A stretch of DNA of 64,000 nt from positions 1,245,001 through 1,309,000 of the forward strand of contig JACCIC010000004.1 of assembly GCA_018907035.1 (NCBI GenBank). The letters run 5' to 3'. Below the pieces are notes generated by a model. That model made no database searches, was not told the origin of the DNA, and was given only the letters and a program-made list of their open reading frames with translations. Positions within the stretch are counted from its first letter, which is position 1. Each line of letters opens with the position of its first letter. The position numbers and the translations under genes are program-made. Of this stretch, positions 10,771-23,081 are shown piece by piece. Origin of the DNA: Sycobia sp. Sy_11 (taxonomy: Eukaryota > Arthropoda > Insecta > Hymenoptera > Epichrysomallidae).

Positions 10771-12263
10771 AGAAATATAAAAATTTAAAACTTCATGACA
10801 TTCATTTTGAAGATATTTTTTTACAATTATATTTTAAATAATATATTATAATAAAAATAAGATATTTTCTATGACAGTTAATTACATCGCTTTATAGAAT
10901 TAGCGACAATCATACGTACAGATTATAAAATATTTGAAGATATTATTATATGGTAGAATAAAATTAGATAAATTAAATTAACTAACGAAATGTAATCTTA
11001 ATTCATTTCTTTAAATCGTTAGAAAATAACTATCGTAAAATACAAAATATCTTTATCCACCTATTATTCAACGTTATTTTGACCTTTCAATCACGTTTAG
11101 TTATATGGCAATTGTAAGTGGTGGTCCACAGATTGTTTCAATCAACCATAATTCGCCGTCTCCAGAACTTTCTCAGTTAAAGATGCAACAGAATGACATT
11201 CGATTATATAAAACCAAAAGCATATAATATATTTTTTATGAATAGATGACGCATTTTATCTAAAATTCTATTAACAGCTTGAGTAGAAAACGCTTTTGGC
11301 AAACTGTATCACTTACATTCTGAAATAAAATTAACAAATTCAAATAAATATTATGTATACCGTCCTTATATCGAGTAATATATCATTTATTTATTAGATA
11401 GTCATAAATTAATTCTAAGAATCCATGCAAAAATTACAAAAATGAAAGAATTAAAATTTGTATTGCAACTTTAGCTATTAAGCCATTGTTAAAAAGCAGC
11501 AGAAAAATCTTTTGTTCTCCACATAATTTCAAATATAAACATATTTCTGTTAGTGTATATCAAAAATCTAATTTTATACAAAGTAGAACTTGAATTAATT
11601 CCTCCTAAAAATTAGAATAAAACACAATATTAAAATTCAATAAATTATTCATCAGAAAAGAAGTTTTAATTTTAATAAATATTTAGTAATAAAACAAATT
11701 TAATCAAATAAATATATATTTTAGTTATAAAAATATTTGGAGCGATCGCTTTATACTCTCTAATACTAAAAATGAGGGTGTTTAATCTCCGGTTGCGACT
11801 GAGCGGTAAGGAATTAGCGTCACTATACGGTCGTATAAACAGGTCATGAAACTACGGTTACAGGGGTAAGTTACGTCTCTCAATGGCCTCCTTTATAGCA
11901 TCTGATAGCATCTATCAAATATACTACTAGTGGAGGAAATATTCTGTGTTAAAAAAGCTTGGCAAAGACATCAGAGAGCCAAACAATCTTTTCTATGTTC
12001 TTTCGTAGAGACTTAAAAGTTATAGAAAGAGATAGAAAATGACGTACTTTTTTATCTGAATTTTTTTATCGGTTGAACTTGAAAATAAATTTTTTACTTT
12101 CGAAAAAAAGTCCGATAAAAATTTAGGAAAAAATTATTCGTATGTATTATTAGTTTTTGATTCCGAATAGCATAAGAAACATGGGCTAAATGAAACAATA
12201 TTACATTTATACAAAAAATTTGAAACAAAAGTTGTAAATTTGACTAAAATTCAATTTACATTT

Positions 12264-12312
<49 letters not shown>

Positions 12313-12340
12313 AAATTTCCATTTTGCTAAAATATAATTT
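10771..12340. other. AT-rich non-coding stretch
   Basis: No gene recognised. A GC-richer segment at 11745-11930 contains GGTCGTATAAACAGGTC at about 11829, a motif that also forms the ends of the 53407-54333 interval. An (AT)n array lies at 12270-12310. Confidence 0.6.
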
Positions 12341-12346
12341 ACATGT

Positions 12347-12530
12347 TGCTTTATTGATGGTTAATGATCAACAAATAGCATAAGATTTAATATAGGCGAG
12401 GTACCGGCGTGTGCATTATAGGACCATGCAAGAACGACTAACTCCCGAAGATCTAGTCCCAGGGCTAATCCCTATTTTGACCACTGGTGGCGCTATAGTA
12501 TGTTTTATACTAACGATCACTCGTTCAACA
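12347..12530 (-). repeat. 3' LTR
   Basis: 184 bp, clearly homologous to 16887-17071 with scattered substitutions, beginning TG and ending CA on the minus strand. The two LTRs differ at well over ten positions, so the insertion is not recent. Confidence 0.93.
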
Positions 12531-12804
12531 CCTTTTCCGTTTTATTGAAAGATACAAACATTGGTGATACAATTACATTCAGTTTTTTTCTTTTATACAT
12601 AATTACATATTACATATGTCATTCAACCAATATACATTATTAAGATTTTTTACAATACTGAAAATCTATGTAATATTGAATTTGGTTCATATTATTCATA
12701 GACTGAATTTCCTTTCGTGTAACTCTTAAATCGAATAGGCAGTTTAGATTGCCTCACTGATCTATGCAACGGAATATCCTGCATTTGTGTTGCGTTTGAA
12801 TACT

Positions 12805-15800
12805 CTACTTATTTTGGACATTAGATGTTCCACTTGATTCGCCGTGGCTTGTACATTGATTTTGATTATTATTATTATTAGGTGAACTCGTATCTGCTCG
12901 ATTTACAGGTATTATTTCTACATCTTCCGGAAATACGGGTGTATCGTTACAATTGTTTTTATCCCCATTTCTATACGATGCAGGTACGAGATGCCATCTG
13001 TTACGTCGTATTATATTACCTCTTTCTGTTTGAATAACATATGAATTCGGTTTATCTGCTTTTTTAATAACCTTAGTATACAATTGCATATCTATAACCC
13101 AAACTGCATCATTGATCTCTAAATCAGTTAACTTCTTTACTCTGTGACGCTTATTATACAGTATACTTTGCTTTTATTTTATTTTATTTTCTTTTTCGGA
13201 TACAAAATCATGATGCTTAAACGAACTTAACTTCTCCGGTATAATCGGGATTCGAGTATGAATTTTTCTAGAAAATAACATTTCTGACGGCGAAAAACCA
13301 TTTGCTAAAGAAGTAGCTCTGTATGATAATAAGCCTAATGCTGCGTCGTTACATTTTTTTATTATATTTTTAGCAACTTTAACTGCTGCTTCCGCTGCCC
13401 CATTACTTTGTGAAAATTTCGGTGGGCTTGTTACATGTTGAAAATCAAAATCGTTCATGAATTTTTTAAATCCTGATGAGAATTGCGTACCGCAATTGCT
13501 ACGTACAATTTTAGAAATACCATACCTTACAAATGTAATCTTACAATGCCTGATAATTTCGTTTTCTGTTAAGTTATCTGAAGGGCATATCTCAAAATAC
13601 CAGGAATAATAATCGGTAATAATAAGATACCATCTCTTAGCTAAAAATAAATCCATTCCCATCTTTTGCCACGGCCTATCGGGAAATTTTTCTATTGAAA
13701 ATAGCTCGCGTATATTTTGTCTTTCCTCTTTGTAGGCAAGAGAATTTTCAACTAAATTCTGTAATTGCGCACTTAAACCTAACCACCATATAGCTTCTTT
13801 AGCTCTATTTCTATATATGGAAATTCCTAAATGACCTTTGTGTATTTTATGTAATAACTCAAGTTGCAGAACTGGAGGAATAACCATTCGTGATTGATAT
13901 AATAACAAATTATCGCAGACCGAAAAATCTTCCTTATATTCGTAATATCGCGCCATTTCATGATCTATTTTGTTTTTACAAGGCCAGGTTGACATAAAAT
14001 AATTTTTTATTTGCATACATATGGGGTCATTTCCCTGTTCTTTTTTTATTTTTTCTATAAAACCAATTTTTGCTAGAAAATTGCTAGTAACAATGTTAAT
14101 ATACAATTCAATTTCCTCAGGCAAATCATCTGCATCATTATTTATGTTAGTTAATGGATTGCGCGAAGGAGCATCTGCTAAAACTAATTGTTTACCGGGC
14201 ATAAACTGTATGATATATCAAAACCGCATTAATCTTAGTCTTATTCTTTGTAACCGAGAAGTCAGCTGATCTAAATCTTTACTCTGTAGTACTTGTAAAA
14301 GTGGTTTGTGATCAGTTTCCAATATAATTTTTAACCCCGTGATATATTCTTTAAATCTTTCGGTTGCAAATGCTACCGCTAACGCTTCTTTTTCAATTTA
14401 GCTATATCTTTGTTCGCATGCTGTTAGCGTGCAAGATGCGTATGCTACGACTTCGTGTATACCAACTTTATTTTCTTGTAAGAAGGCCGCGCCTAGACCG
14501 AACCTTGACGCATCGGCTTGTATCACGATATTTTTCGAATGATCAAAATGAGCTAACGTCGAAGCCTTTTCTAGCATTATTTTTATTTCTTTAAACGCTT
14601 TATTCTGCACATCAAACCATTCGAATGTTTTATCGTTTTTCAATAATGAATTTAACGGCTCAAGAATTTTTGACTTATTCGGAACGAACTTACCGGCATA
14701 ATGTACAGCTCCTAAAAATTGCATCAGCACCTCTTTATTTTTCGGAACTGGAAAATTCATAATGGCTTCAACTCGCTCGGGTAAAATATCTATTTCCTTT
14801 TCTGAAATTTTATGTCCTAAAAACGTTATCTCCCTAACGGCAGATACACATTTATTTTTATTTAGGGTTATGCCTTCTTTCTTAATACAACTAAGAACAC
14901 GTTCAAGAACTCTGTCATGTTCTTCTTTTATTTTAGCATATATTAAAATGTCATCTATATGTATTATAACATTCGATACGTCGGAAAAAAAATCTGAAAA
15001 AATCTTAGCAAAATAATCTGATGCACGTGTAATACCGAATGGTAATCGGGTATACATAAATCTACCAAATGGTGTAAGAATTGTTGTAAGCGGTTGATTT
15101 TTTTCGTGAAGCTTAATTTGATGATAACCTGCAGTTGCATCTATTTTTGAAAAAATCTTCGCTCCTTTCAATTTCGCCAGTATTATATCTATTTCCGGAA
15201 TCGGAAAAACCGCTCTTTTAATAGTATTGTTTAGTTTAGTGAAATCACCGCACAAACGTATTTCTTCACTATCTTTTTTTGGTACTACTACCACCGCGCT
15301 GCACCAATCGGTTGGAAAATTTACCAGTTTAGTTACTTTTTGAATTACTAATTTCTTTAGTTCATTATCGACTTTAGAGAGCAATGGAATCGCTACTGCG
15401 CGCGGTGTCATAATTGCATATGGCTGCAAGTTTTCTTTCAATGATAATTTTAAAGCTCGCTTAAAATGACCTAGTCCTTCAAATACGCTTTTATAATTAC
15501 TAACAATTTGTGTACTTGATGGACTATCTATTTGAACATTAAAAATCCTTTTAATTAAACTTAAATTAATAATTTCTGATTGTCCCAATAGATTATATTT
15601 AAAGTTACGCATTACATAAATCCTTGCGTCTGTATTTTTATTTCTATAATGAATGCTTATGTCTATATATCCAACTATATACAATTTATTTCCATCGGCC
15701 GCTTTTATTATTTTGTCAGTATTTTTTATTTTATATAAACAATCTAACGGTATACTATTCATATTCATGCAATTAACTTGCGCGCCAGTATCCATTACAA

Positions 15801-15876
15801 ATTCTACGTCTTTATTAAATTCACGTATATTAACGGTTATGTTTATATTTTTAATAATAATAATAATAATAATCAT
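12805..15876 (-). pseudogene. pol of the Mag-like element (protease-RT-RNase H-integrase), three stops
   Basis: One continuous frame is interrupted only by stop codons at 14398-14400, 14218-14220 and 13174-13176. In order it holds protease FVMDTGAQVN; RT with LCGDFTKLNN, FSKIDATAGYHQI, RLPFGI and HIDDILIYA (catalytic IDD); RNase H with IQADASRFGLGAA and an ETDHKPL block; the MPGKQLVLADAPSR linker; integrase; and a C-terminal NRWHLVPA tail. The integrase is decayed. The zinc-finger CC pair is gone (ENSLAYKEER) and the second catalytic Asp is replaced (RSNCGTQF instead of SDNGTQF), while the Glu in QSNGAAEAAV remains. Confidence 0.92.
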
Positions 15877-16758
15877 GTTTATATTTTTGTGGATCGCGCT
15901 CGTCCACTGAACCTATCCAGGCATATTTCTCGAAATCGGATGTTTTTTCAATTCGGCGCATGTTCTTGAATTTACAAACCTTCTCCCAGTGACCTATCTT
16001 CGAGCAACTTCTGCATTTGGATTGAGTGGCCGGACATTTTTGGATTGCTGCATACTTTCGATTTCCGCATCTGAAACAGTGATCGTTCACTTGCGTTTCT
16101 TGTTTGTATGCTCCTATCTCAGAATTTTTCGGTTTACTTCTATCAATGTTCGTTCTCTTGTTTTTGTAAACAACGTTGATCTCGACGCGCTCATCCACTT
16201 CTTTACGTAGAACTTTACCCTCTTTTGATTGTATCTCGGCTTGTCGAGCCAATGCAGTAGCCTTTTCCAAACTTAGATCTGCCATTAACTGTAGACGTTC
16301 TGATGTCTTTGTGTCTTTTATACCAATAACTATGCGATCATGTATCAATTCATCTTTTATATTACCGTAATCACAAGTAACAGCTAATGTATGCAGTGCT
16401 GTTATAAATGTATCTACACTTTCAGCAGTACGTGAAAATCTTGAATTAAATTTAAACCTTTCGAAGATCACGTTTTTCTTCGGCGCAAAATAATTTTCAT
16501 ATTTCTCTTTGACACTCGTACACGTTGTATTATTCGTGATTTGCGGAAATATCTGGACAAAATATCTTCCGATTTTTCTCCCATCGTGTAACACAATAAA
16601 TCAACTTTTTCTTTTTCAGTTTTATCATTTAGATTTGCTACAGTCATGTAAAATTCAAACCTTTTGATCCAAACTGGCCATAAATCTGGTTTTGTGAAAT
16701 CGAATTCAGCGGGCGGTCGTATACCTGCGTTATTCGCTGTGAATGCCATACTTTCCAT
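15851..16758 (-). pseudogene. gag of the Mag-like element, frameshifted
   Basis: Gag is the structural nucleocapsid polyprotein. It starts at 16758 (MESMAFTANNAGIRPP), runs to about 16550, then continues in a second frame to 15851, so one indel splits it. The C-terminal half carries two zinc knuckles, CFRCGNRKY...C and CRSCSKIGHWEKVC, the arrangement usual for Mag-clade elements. The end of gag overlaps the start of pol in another frame across an ATT repeat, which gives poly-Tyr in gag and poly-Ile in pol. Confidence 0.88.
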
Positions 16759-16886
16759 TAAATTTTGCGAATTGTTCCCCGTTATTTTTATTTACCGAAA
16801 GCTCTGTGAGTCTTATATCGAATACTTTTTCCGTTTTTTTTTATTTTATTTTTTTTTGTTTTATAATTTTCAAATCGCTGCCACCA

Positions 16887-17071
16887 TGTTTTATTGATGG
16901 TTAATGATCAACAAATAGTATAAAATTTAATATAGGCGAGGTGCTAGCGTGTGCATTACACGACAATGCAAGAACGACTGACTCCCGAATATCTAGTTCC
17001 AGGGCTAATCTCTATTTTGACCACTGATGGCGCTATAGTATGTTTTATAACTGACGATCACTCGCTCAACA
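16887..17071 (-). repeat. 5' LTR
   Basis: 185 bp, partner of 12347-12530. CATGT flanks it on the outer side. Confidence 0.93.
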
Positions 17072-17076
17072 CATGT

Positions 17077-18920
17077 TATATACAATTCTATACATTCTAT
17101 ACGTTTTTGGATGATCTGAATCATTCCTGAAACAAGGCCCATTTTTGTCTTAAAATAGTTATTTTTCGAGAAAATTAAATAAATTTTACTGTGTAAGCCA
17201 GACATTTCGATAGAAAATTATATTTTACAAATTTTTTGTCTCTTGCATTTTTTCCTTAAAATTCATATTTAAAAAAAATGATAGCGGACTCATTAGACTA
17301 GCGTATATAAGGACTACCGTAGCAAATTTAATATCCCCTAGACATAACTTAGTGTTACTTTATATTTTTTGGTGCGTTGCATCGATTTTTCGAGGCTACC
17401 AGACCAAAAATAGTTTTTTTCGAGGCAAGATTCATTGTTTATGTAAAATGGTTATTTTTCATAAAACAAAATAAATTTTCCTATAGGTAACCAAGATATT
17501 TCGATCAATAATTACATTTTATAGATTTTTTGTCTCTTGTAATTTTTTCGCTCTAGTAACCTTGAAGACTCGATTCAACATACCAATAAAACTAACGTTA
17601 CACTAAATTACCTCGAAATATAAAATTATATATACAAAATCCTCCACATTACGAATTTTAAAGCCTAGTACATCTTCTATGAAAGCTGAAGCTATAACCT
17701 ATCGATTTCTTGCCATATAGTGACAAATAATGCGATAAACACTAAATTCTGAATCTTCAAATTTACAAAATGAGTAAAAATTATAATTTTTAATTTTTTA
17801 TAATAAAATATGATGCTTTTTCTTTCAAAATAAAAGAAAAAAGATAGAATTATTCTTTGAATCATAACGAACAATTGATGTATATGATAAACTTATTAAC
17901 TTCATTGTTTCATAAGAAATAAGCTTTGAAATATACAATCACGCGAAGTGCTGTCCATATGAGGCCCAGCAGTCATTTCTGCTTGAAATATGCATTTTAC
18001 GAAAACGATGTAAGAAACAAAAATTTTGTAAAGTATAGTTTTCTATCTAAATGACTGGCTTACATAGTAAAATTTATTTATTAGCCGTTGAATTCGTACG
18101 GATCTTCTGAACGGTTTTTCTGCTTCGCTGGTTCTCTCATACATGTACATATATTCCCATATTTAATTTGACGCGCATTCAATGTCAACTAAGTTCTTGA
18201 GATCGACCCATAGAGTCTCGATGAGGACTTGCTGGGACGATCATCGTCGGCCATGTCGAACTGCGAGAACGGCGGCGTAGAACCAGATCCACGTCGCACC
18301 TCGTCCTTCCACGAGTTTTTAATCGTTGTTTTGCGACTTCGCGCGCTACTATTGCGCTACAATCTACGCCGAGCAGTGTCACCTTGTGTGTATGAGGTGG
18401 CAATCAATTAATTAATTTATTAAATTAAGATCATAAAAATAAATAATATATTCATTCTGTTATTAATAGTATTATATTTAAGAATATCCCAAAAACTTCT
18501 GTACCCACCACTAATGTACACTTTCTCAGAAACAAAATAAAAAGCGTTCTTTGTCTGAAGTACGTAATTCGATAACATCTATCTTTAAAATATTTGAAAC
18601 TAAAAAAAATATATATTTGAAAATTATTTTGTATTAACCAAATATTTTTGAATGAATAGTTTTGTTACATCTTTGCATTAAACTAAAACAAGTAAATTGT
18701 GGCAATCTTACCTATCTATCCGCGCGCATATTGTACGAGACCAACACGAGACCTACCGTAACAATCTTTGCCTTTATAAATTAGTATAATAAATATGATA
18801 TAATATGATATGATATGTTTAGTATGATGATATAATATGATATAATATGTTTAGTATAATGCTATAATAGATATGCATACTAAAGAATATACACACAACA
18901 TTTTAAATCGATTTGAAACC
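17077..18920. other. non-coding stretch with three-copy dispersed repeat
   Basis: 17166-17270 and 17466-17560 are direct copies and 17985-18090 an inverted copy of a sequence with AATAAATTTTACTRTGTAAGCCAG and TTTTTTGTCTCTTG blocks. A GC-rich patch at 18180-18390 carries 60-72 codon frames on both strands with no recognisable domain. No gene is called. Confidence 0.6.
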
Positions 18921-19825
18921 ACTAATGTCGATCGAAGGGACAGTGCATTATCATGTAACAAACGCCAGCTTCGTCCTTTATGATATTCTAGTCAAACATA
19001 ATGAATACGGGTAAGCAAACGCTTCATAACACGAAGAGAATGCACAGCATTAACGGTTTTGCCAGATTGAATGAATTTCAGTTGAATAATGTCCTTGGAA
19101 CCGTAAAAAACGATGAGCATTGTTTTAATTTTCGAGTATTCCTAACGCGATTAACATCATTCGTCATTTTGACATTTCGTTTCACGATCGTATTGAAAAC
19201 ACCATGCCTCTTCACCAGTTACGACAGAATAAAGATAGTTTTGGTTTCATTTGACTTCTTTAATAATGCCTTTCAAATGTTACATTCAAAGCTCTTTTTG
19301 GGCCTGAGTCGGAAGCCCAAATGCTCAAATCAGATGCGATGATTTGACAAAATTAATTCCATTTTCATGTAACGCACCAACGATTTCTGCTTATTTTTGA
19401 TGAATTCGCGCACTTTCTCGATCTTCCTTTCTTTTACTGTTTCTCTTGTCGACTTGAACGTTCGTCGTCATTGAGGTCTTCCTTGCCAACTTTGAAACGC
19501 CGAAATCACTAGTTAATTGTTAAAAGAGATCAAAAATCACTACTATAAACTTGATGCATCATTTGATCTGTTTTCGTAAAAGTTCTGTCGAGTTTAAAAC
19601 AAAACTTGATGTTAGTTTTTTGCTCTGTGCTCATTTTTCTACCAACAAACTAAATACCCTGTCACCTGAGGTGCAATAACTTCGCCTTTATTCATAGAAA
19701 TGTCATAAAATTTTGGCATACCGTAAATAGAAGATGCCCCCTTCGAACACGCATAATCACAAATAGGTGACGCAACTAATTGAACCCCTGTTTAAAAAGT
19801 CTGGGAAGTTTTGATTAACAGACCT
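18920..19825 (-). pseudogene. mariner transposase relic
   Basis: Minus-strand mariner of the same family as 4635-5294. The TIR (ACAAGGTCTGTTAATC) is at about 19825. The transposase start near 19635 reads MSTEQKTNIKFCFKL, followed by broken frames through the catalytic region. Antisense of the plus frame 19001-19342 contains the mariner equivalent of NNAHRFLRFQGH. It is truncated at the 3' side and not functional. Confidence 0.78.
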
Positions 19826-20437
19826 TGTATGTATATATTTGTAGCAGTACCTTTCTGTGGAATCTACTTCGTGCGGTGGCTGAATCCACTTCAGCACCCG
19901 ATCTCTCAGTCTGACACCAGGTTGGTTCCATCTCATTGAATGCATCTGTATTATGTGAAATTTTCATAAACGTGGCTCTAGCTCAATTTTTCTTGGCTCC
20001 TAGATGCCAAGCTGTTACCAAGTTTGTTAGAAGAGTTTTTTACTCCACACATAAATTTTTTTTTTTACATCAGTCAAAAAATATACAATTTTTCACTCTA
20101 ATCTTTTTTCTTTGCTTATATACGCACTATAATTTGGCCTGCGTCCAACCTACAAATGCAATTGGTCACTCAAGCAGAAGCCATGTAACAGTTGCGCTGA
20201 AAAGATCGTAGGTTATTATAGTAACACTTTTTTTGGTATAATTGAATTTTACTATTCAATGTAGTTGCATTCAATGGCAATACAATAATTATAACGATTA
20301 TACAATTTTTCAACACTTTTTATAGTAGGATTTCTCTTTAACCTTAAAGTAAGTCTCAGTTTCGATAATTACGTGCTTATCAGCGCTGCATTTTTTTCCG
20401 GGGTCACATTTTATTGGTTTATCATACAGTCCAATAT

Positions 20438-20960
20438 CTAGATGAAGCAGTAATTTTTTGTCAACATTTTTTTCTTCAAACGCTCTAATAACGCTACGTA
20501 ATAATAACTATTGGTGGTATTTTGCTTCTCAAGGTAGTCGATGAATATTATATCATGTGTATCCCAAAATACCGATACTATAATGTTGTAAGTCGACTGT
20601 TGCGTCTTTCCACAATTTAAATTCGGTCCATTGCATTGAGTCCGCTCGGCAGACTGTCGATTGGATTCTGGAGTGTACAAATGGAGTGTTCATTCATTCT
20701 AATTTATCGACGGAAAAATTCGTCTTTATTGCATACCGCTAAGCATTACTCCTAATCATTATCGCGTTATTATTTTCAATCTATGCCGAACATATACGGC
20801 ACCCACTGTGCACACTGTTTTCGCATTTCCAAATATTTATACACAATATGTTTAAAACTTTTCTTTGATATCTTTAGCATTTCAGCTATCGTGATCAACT
20901 TCATTTGAGGATAATTTAAAATTATTTTGTAGACTTCTTTATGTTGTAACGGGAAAAAGA
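20438..20960 (-). pseudogene. mariner transposase relic, internal fragment
   Basis: Minus-strand fragment. 20850-20960 encodes the DNA-binding part (PQMKLITIAEMLKISKKS) and 20438-20680 the catalytic mid part (YTPESNRQS, VSVFWDTHDIIFIDYLEK). It has several stops. It is cut at 20960 by the segment that begins with TTGTAACGGG. Confidence 0.85.
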
Positions 20961-21180
20961 GTAGGATAAATTAACTTATTACCGTGACAAGAATTATTAT
21001 AAATGTAAGATCATAATAAACAGGCAGACATATACACGAAATGATTGCTATAAATAAACAAACAAACACAACATAGAGTAGAATAGGTAGAATAAAGTAA
21101 TTTCACCAATAGAAACAATATTACCGTATTTTTAAATAAATAATAACCAATCAGATTTTTGTTAACGTACTTTTTCCGTG

Positions 21181-21188
21181 TATAAAAG
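21181..21188 (+). promoter_or_regulatory. TATA box (TATAAAAG)
   Basis: Strong match to a Pol II TATA box, placed 30-90 bases before the first hairpins of the chain. Activity is inferred. Confidence 0.4.
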
Positions 21189-21883
21189 TACGCTAAATTG
21201 TGCAAAGAGCACGGTTCGTTTTCGGCACCCGTCGAGGAAGTATACCTCCCGAGTGACGAAGAGAACTGTCATCTACCGACCGGTAATATTCTGTATTTTC
21301 CTAGATGAAAAAAACTCTTTCTCGAGGCCAAAGGAAAAACCCCTTTACTCGTAAGAAAAGAGTTAAAAATTACCGACTCAAAAGAACGGGCGCTCCCGAC
21401 TTCTGATAAAGTAATTCTTTTTCACATAGGAAATAATCCAGAAAAGCCGCCGGGAGACAAAATTAAAATCGACCTAATTTAATTCGGGGAAAAGGCGCTC
21501 CTTTTCGTCGAATTAAATTACCAGACGGCTATTAATCACGAGGCGCACCTCGAATTAATGCCAGACCGACCGGCGACCGAAAATCTGCAAGTTATCATAA
21601 CGTTGATCGACTAATATTATAAATATAAGAAGTAAATGCTGTAAAATAAATCAAAAGGAAAACGGAGTCTTACTAAGGAAAAAGAAATGCTTATTCCTGA
21701 GTAAAACACCGAACTCTTATATATCACTAGCTAAGGCGCACCTTAGCGTGATATAAAAGAGAGAATAAAGATTTATTCCGATATTGCGAAAGAAACTTCG
21801 TGTAAATAGACGGACCGCTTCTATAAACTATTTAAGTAAATAGAGTAAACAAAGCGAGCAATCACTAGGTCAAGGCCGTCTGA

Positions 21884-21931
21884 ATTCATAGAAATTTAGA
21901 TAATAATTGGCTTATCTAAATTTCTATGAAT
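21884..21931. repeat. perfect 20-bp inverted repeat, 8-nt loop
   Basis: Left arm 21884-21903 and right arm 21912-21931 are exact reverse complements, with loop TAATTGGC. The size fits a short hairpin RNA, but there is no evidence of processing. Confidence 0.9.
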
Positions 21932-22032
21932 AATTCTATAAGTAGACAGAAAATAAAATAAAATACCAGCGCTAATAATTAATTTATAAATCGTTATTTT
22001 TTTATGTTGCAGGGTATCTACACCGAGATACC

Positions 22033-23079
22033 AATAGAGTAGAAGTTATTTCTTATTTTTTTTATTATAAAATTTATTACTATTTTTTTTATTTATTTAT
22101 TGTATAATTTATAGGAAAATATATTTTGTTATTTTTATTGAAACATAAAGAAAACGAGTATCAAATCATTCACCCGAAAACTTGTCCTGATACATTCCTC
22201 CATCCGAATTACGTATCCTGAAAACCTCAGAAAATTCCAATAAAAATAAAGCGGAAAGAGAAGGAACGTTACAATGTCTTTATCGAGAACAGCGTTTTTT
22301 GGATATTCACGGCGTACGGCCTCTTCAACAATTGACTTTCCAGATGCAGAGTCCGAATAATTAATTAATTTTAACAATAATAATTCTACGATAAGCTATT
22401 TGCAACGAAGTTGATAAATGTATAAAACTATTATAATTACTCTTAAGCTCGTTAAGTATGAGAAAAAAATCTAAATTATTATTTTTTGCCTATTAATTTT
22501 TTTCCCGGGGATCCAACCAGTGAATCTAGATTCAGGAGGCAAAACAATGTACTAATCTCAAGGATGTTGAGATCCGTAATAACATCAATTTTCTGCCGAT
22601 AGTACTCAAGGGGTTAAACACTTCCTATTCTCGGATTTAGCCTATTCCTAAACAACTCCTATACCATTGGTAAGTCGTAGCTGTAAATGTTCGTCACTTT
22701 ACTCCCGCCTTTGATAACATGTAGATTTCGTGATTCTTACCCCTATTCATGATCAGAAAGAAAATCATGAAAATGCGCATCTACTCCGTCGTATTCGTAA
22801 CCCTGTATTAATTAAGTATTTAATAAAATAAGTTTACTTTTCAATTTTAATTTCTCGAGTTGCCATTTCAATCATATTGTTGCCACCTTAACCCTGCACG
22901 TGTGAGAGCAAAATAATCCTCCCAATTCAACTTCTTTCTTTCCACGCAAAGAATCGACTTGCTTCTTGCAAGATAAAGTGTGTCTAAGTTCTGTATAACT
23001 TACGAAATATAGCCAACTTTTCACGACACATAACGACTCTTTCTTAAACTGTGATACATTCTTAAGATATTATGCCATG
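22033..23079. other. non-coding stretch
   Basis: A minus-strand 80-codon frame at 22135-22377 (contains SIVEEAVRREYPKNAVLD) has no recognisable family and may be an exon or TE fragment. The rest shows nothing. Confidence 0.4.
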
Positions 23080-23081
23080 TA

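Larger units (their letters stand above)
12347..17071 (-). mobile_element. Mag-like Ty3 LTR retrotransposon, full length but inactivated
   Basis: The element is minus-strand oriented, with LTRs at both ends (16887-17071 is the 5' LTR, 12347-12530 the 3' LTR). It is flanked by a perfect 5-bp duplication CATGT (12342-12346 and 17072-17076). A primer-binding-like TGGTGGCAGCGATTTG follows the 5' LTR directly, and a polypurine tract (minus strand AAAACGGAAAAGG) abuts the 3' LTR. Gag with two zinc knuckles precedes protease, RT, RNase H and integrase. Two zinc knuckles and the short LTRs suggest the Mag clade. Premature stops, a gag frameshift and lost integrase residues make it non-functional. No envelope frame is seen. 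Confidence 0.93.
20943..22032 (+). other. TATA-initiated hairpin-chain segment, unassigned (possible LTR/leader or ncRNA)
   Basis: A TATAAAAG box at 21181 is followed by a GC-richer stretch with no ORF but about ten consecutive stem-loops (21274-21285, 21313-21364, 21369-21415, 21475-21520, 21531-21559, 21670-21704, 21714-21761, 21816-21856, 21884-21931, 22013-22032). Four of them share the apex GGCGC(T/A)CC. A pyrimidine-rich tract ending GCAG at 22010-22012 looks like a splice acceptor. It may be the U3-R-U5/leader of an LTR element or a structured non-coding RNA; I cannot name a family. Confidence 0.45.

Noticed and set aside
14021..16897. Plus-strand frames across the Mag-like element
   Set aside because: Shadows of gag and pol, which read on the minus strand.
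18185..18411. 60-72 codon frames on both strands
   Set aside because: No domain, and the two frames overlap each other. Likely composition effect or TE scrap.
19001..19342. 113-codon plus frame
   Set aside because: Its reverse strand carries mariner transposase homology, so the plus frame is a chance opening.
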